The notes below the pieces were generated by a model that worked only from the letters and a program-made list of their open reading frames with translations, made no database searches and was not told the origin of the DNA. A stretch of 33,219 nt of DNA from Selenomonadaceae bacterium UBA2897 (lineage in GTDB: Bacteria > Bacillota > Negativicutes > Selenomonadales > Selenomonadaceae), in assembly GCA_002350105.1 (NCBI GenBank), contig DEDT01000001.1:1-33219 (forward strand), given 5' to 3'. Made by a program: the position numbers and the translations under genes. Below, piece after piece: positions 30,938 to 33,219 of the stretch. Each line of letters begins with the position of its first letter. The stretch's first letter is position 1.

Positions 30938-31515
30938 CGGGGTATGCCTCCCTTGCGCGAACCAAATGGTATAATGCGAAAACTCAAACGCTCTGCGAGG
31001 CGGCGGAAATCATCCACGGCCAGTTCGCGCCCCGCATAGACGGGGATAGCGGCACAGGTGCGCGCATCGTCCAGCGCATTGTGATGCTGGAAATCGATGT
31101 GCAGGAATGCCCCCACCGTATCGAGCTTGTGATTCACGAGGTCCGGCCAGGCACGGCGCGAGATTGTCACCGTATCGGCATAGGCGAAATGCGGCAGGGG
31201 CAGCTGCGCATCCTGCAGGCAGGCGCGCAGCACGCCCATATCGAAACGCGCATTATGCGCGACGACGATGCGGTCCCGCAGATGCGACTCCAGCTCCGGC
31301 CAGATGGCCGCGAAGTCCGGTGCCGTGGTCGTATCCTCCCGCGTGATGCCATGGATCTGCGTATTGAAATAGTTATAGCGGTTGCCGGGCGGCTGAATCA
31401 GCGTATAGTAGCTATCAAAGAGCTGCCCGTCCTTCACCTCGACCACGGCCACGCTGCAGGCGGAATTGCGCGCACTCGTGGCCGTCTCGAAGTCGATCGC
31501 AGCGAAGTTCATCAT
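30934..31515 (-). CDS. DnaQ-like 3'-5' exonuclease (DEDDh)
   Basis: This 193-residue exonuclease of the DEDDh superfamily shows Exo I with D8/E10 (AAIDFETATS), Exo II HNARFDMG and Exo III with the His-Asp pattern HHNALDDARTCA. The IHGITREDT motif is typical of DNA polymerase III epsilon-like proteins. It has no polymerase or helicase domain and is not the essential epsilon subunit by context. It may trim nucleic-acid ends. The start codon (ATG 31515, or ATG 31512) overlaps the nfnB stop, and its own stop overlaps the DUF523 start, so all three are probably coupled. Confidence 0.9.
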   Translation of the reverse strand: MMNFAAIDFETATSARNSACSVAVVEVKDGQLFDSYYTLIQPPGNRYNYFNTQIHGITREDTTTAPDFAAIWPELESHLRDRIVVAHNARFDMGVLRACLQDAQLPLPHFAYADTVTISRRAWPDLVNHKLDTVGAFLHIDFQHHNALDDARTCAAIPVYAGRELAVDDFRRLAERLSFRIIPFGSRKGGIPR

Positions 31516-32921
31516 GCCTGGGCACGCTTCTGCTGCAAATAGCTGTCGATGGCGGCGGCAGCCTTACGGCCCGCGCCCATAGCGAGGATGACCGTGGCCG
31601 CCCCCGTCACGATATCGCCGCCCGCGAAGACGCCCTCTTTCGAGGTCTTTCCCGTCTCCTCATCCGCCTCGATGTAGCCGCGCTTCGTCGTCGCGAGGCC
31701 CTCGGTCGTATGCGCGATAATCGGGTTCGCGCCCGTGCCAATCGCAATGATCACCGTCTCCATGGGCAGCTCGAACTCCGAGCCCTCGATGGGGATGGGG
31801 CGGCGGCGGCCCGAAGCGTCGGGCTCGCCGAGCTCCATGCGGATGCAGCGCAGGCCGCTCACCCAGCCATTCTCATCGCCGAGCACCTCCACGGGATTCG
31901 TGAGGAACTGGAAGGCAATGCCCTCCTCCTTCGCATGGCCAATTTCCTCCAGGCGTGCGGGGAGCTCGGCCTCACTGCGGCGGTAGACGATAGTGACCTT
32001 TTCCGCGCCGAGGCGCAGCGCCGTGCGCGCGGCATCCATGGCCACGTTGCCGCCGCCCACGACCGCCACGTGCTTGCCGACCTTGATTGGCGTCGCATGG
32101 TTCGGGAAGTCATAAGCCTGCATGAGATTGCAGCGTGTAAGGAACTCGTTGGCCGAGTAGACGCCGCTCAGGCTCTCACCCGGGATGTTCTGGAAACGCG
32201 GCAGGCCCGCACCCGTGCCGATGAAAACGGCGTCGAAGCCCTCATCCTGCATGAGCTCGTCGACCGTGAAGAGACGACCGGCCACCGAGTCGAGCTCGAT
32301 GTTCACGCCGAGCTTTTCGATGTTCGCGATTTCCTGCTGCACAACCTTCTCTTTCGGCAGACGGAACTCCGGAATGCCATAAGAAAGCACGCCGCCCGCC
32401 TTGTGCAGGGCCTCAAAAATCGTAACTTTATAACCTTTCTTCGCAAGATCGCCCGCGCAGGAGAGACCGGACGGGCCGGCACCGATGACCGCCACTTTCT
32501 GCGCGTCCACCGCAGCCTTGACGGGCTGAACCTCCTCGTGATGTGCGAGACCATAGTCCGCCACGAAGCGCTCCAGGCGGCCGATGGCCACGGGCTCGCC
32601 CTTCTTGCCGAGGATGCAGCGCTGCTCGCACTGCGTCTCCTGCGGGCAGACGCGGCCGCAGATGGCCGGCAGGCCGTTGGCCTCCTTGATCTTCGCGAGC
32701 GCGCCCGCGAAGTCGCGCTCCTTGATCTTCGCAATGAACGCCGGAATATCAATGCTCACCGGGCAGCCCTGGCGGCACATCGGTTTCTTGCACTGCAGGC
32801 AGCGGTTCGCCTCGGCCACCGCCGTTTCCTCGTCGTAGCCCAGCGCTACTTCGTCGAAGTTATGCGCACGGACTGCAGGGTCCTGTACCGGCATTTCGTG
32901 TTTTTTGAGTGACAAAGCCAT
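31512..32921 (-). CDS. nfnB: NADPH-dependent glutamate synthase-like / NfnB-type flavoprotein
   Basis: This 469-residue homologue of the glutamate synthase small subunit has N-terminal cysteine clusters for two [4Fe-4S] centres (CLQCKKPMCRQGCPV and CGRVCPQETQCEQRC). The FAD-binding GAGPSGLSCAGDLAKKG and NADPH-binding VVGGGNVAMDAARTALRLG motifs follow, with FAGGDIVTGAATVILAMGAG near the end. It is often annotated gltA. Because the preceding gene is the NfnA/PyrK-like partner, it is probably NfnB, the large subunit of electron-bifurcating NADH-dependent ferredoxin:NADP oxidoreductase in anaerobes. The ATG at 32921 has GGGGAGG upstream, 2 bases after the nfnA stop. Confidence 0.85.
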   Translation of the reverse strand: MALSLKKHEMPVQDPAVRAHNFDEVALGYDEETAVAEANRCLQCKKPMCRQGCPVSIDIPAFIAKIKERDFAGALAKIKEANGLPAICGRVCPQETQCEQRCILGKKGEPVAIGRLERFVADYGLAHHEEVQPVKAAVDAQKVAVIGAGPSGLSCAGDLAKKGYKVTIFEALHKAGGVLSYGIPEFRLPKEKVVQQEIANIEKLGVNIELDSVAGRLFTVDELMQDEGFDAVFIGTGAGLPRFQNIPGESLSGVYSANEFLTRCNLMQAYDFPNHATPIKVGKHVAVVGGGNVAMDAARTALRLGAEKVTIVYRRSEAELPARLEEIGHAKEEGIAFQFLTNPVEVLGDENGWVSGLRCIRMELGEPDASGRRRPIPIEGSEFELPMETVIIAIGTGANPIIAHTTEGLATTKRGYIEADEETGKTSKEGVFAGGDIVTGAATVILAMGAGRKAAAAIDSYLQQKRAQA

Positions 32922-32923
32922 AT

Positions 32924-33219
32924 TTATTTCCTCCCCAGACCGATGCGGCAGACGTGATCTTTCTCCTCAGCCTCGAGGTCGCGATACATCCGCTGGCGGC
33001 TCATGAGGCCCTTGAAGTCAACCTGATGCCCATCGAACTCCGGACCATCGACGCAGGCAAACTTCGTCTCGCCCCCCACGGTCACGCGGCAGCCGCCGCA
33101 CATGCCCGTGCCATCGACCATGATCGGGTTCAGGCTCACGATGGTCCTGATGCCGAGGTCGCGCGTCGCATCGGCCACGCTCTTCATCATGATGCAGGGC
33201 CCGATAGCCGTAATCTGCG
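32924..33219 (-). CDS. nfnA: NfnA / sulfide dehydrogenase-like FAD/NAD-binding subunit, C-terminal fragment
   Basis: The 5' part lies beyond the window edge. The visible 97 codons read ITAIGPCIMMKSVADATRD, then the iron-sulfur site MCGGCRVTVGG with C-x2-C and a further Cys in FACVDGPEFDGHQVDF. This matches the C terminus of the PyrK/NfnA-like subunit that binds one [2Fe-2S] cluster, FAD and NADH. The frame continues to the window end with no start, so the gene is partial. Paired with the gene 2 bases downstream, it fits NfnAB (or the older SudBA names) rather than dihydroorotate dehydrogenase, since no pyrD is adjacent. Confidence 0.83.
   Translation of the reverse strand, partial: QITAIGPCIMMKSVADATRDLGIRTIVSLNPIMVDGTGMCGGCRVTVGGETKFACVDGPEFDGHQVDFKGLMSRQRMYRDLEAEEKDHVCRIGLGRK

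Noticed and set aside
1..33219. CRISPR arrays, insertion sequences, toxin-antitoxin or phage-defence systems
   Set aside because: No regularly spaced repeats, transposase, Cas, nuclease-defence or phage genes were recognised anywhere in the window.

Overview
The window looks like chromosomal housekeeping DNA from a Gram-negative-staining Firmicute of the class Negativicutes (Selenomonas/Mitsuokella/Megamonas-like). Three things point there. An outer-membrane porin carries an N-terminal SLH domain. The gene order mfd - methylase - HU - divIC - S1 - tilS - hpt - ftsH matches the Bacillus yab cluster. The Shine-Dalgarno sites and promoters are Firmicute-like, in a rather GC-rich genome. The genus is an inference; no rRNA is present. 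Nearly everything lies on the minus strand; the only confident plus-strand gene is the FAD-dependent dehydrogenase at 22700-24079.

Layout, in minus-strand transcription order (high to low coordinates). 33219-30452: end of nfnA, nfnB (gltA-like), a DnaQ-type exonuclease and a DUF523 protein in one tightly packed operon. 30198-28906: SLH porin with its own promoter and terminator. 28744-28514: tRNA-Asn, tRNA-Glu and tRNA-Val. 28355-24184: HD phosphohydrolase, glnS, an unknown 102-residue protein and an ArsB/NhaD transporter, converging on the plus-strand dehydrogenase through a two-way terminator. 22399-20921: putP. 20566-18873: amt-glnK behind a consensus promoter and a leader with two terminator-like hairpins. 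18653-15176: REC-CheX fusion, stand-alone CheX and a chemoreceptor. 15036-10854: DUF1934 protein, argS, rpoE (delta) and pyrG. 10671-5904: zinc-ribbon protein, mfd and a MazG-less methylase. 5734-3412: HU, SDR oxidoreductase and lipid glycosyltransferase. 3293-1: two-ribbon protein, divIC, S1 protein, tilS, hpt and the start of ftsH.

Functionally the region combines translation (argS, glnS, tilS, tRNAs, S1), nucleotide metabolism (pyrG, hpt), transcription and repair (rpoE, mfd), nitrogen uptake (amt-glnK), electron-bifurcating redox chemistry (nfnAB), envelope functions (porin, glycosyltransferase, divIC) and chemosensing. I saw no insertion sequence, prophage, CRISPR array or defence island. 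The points most worth a second look are the amt leader RNA, which could be an ANTAR-type antitermination element, the REC-CheX/CheX/receptor module, the delta subunit with a basic instead of acidic tail, and a YabN-type protein that lacks its MazG half.
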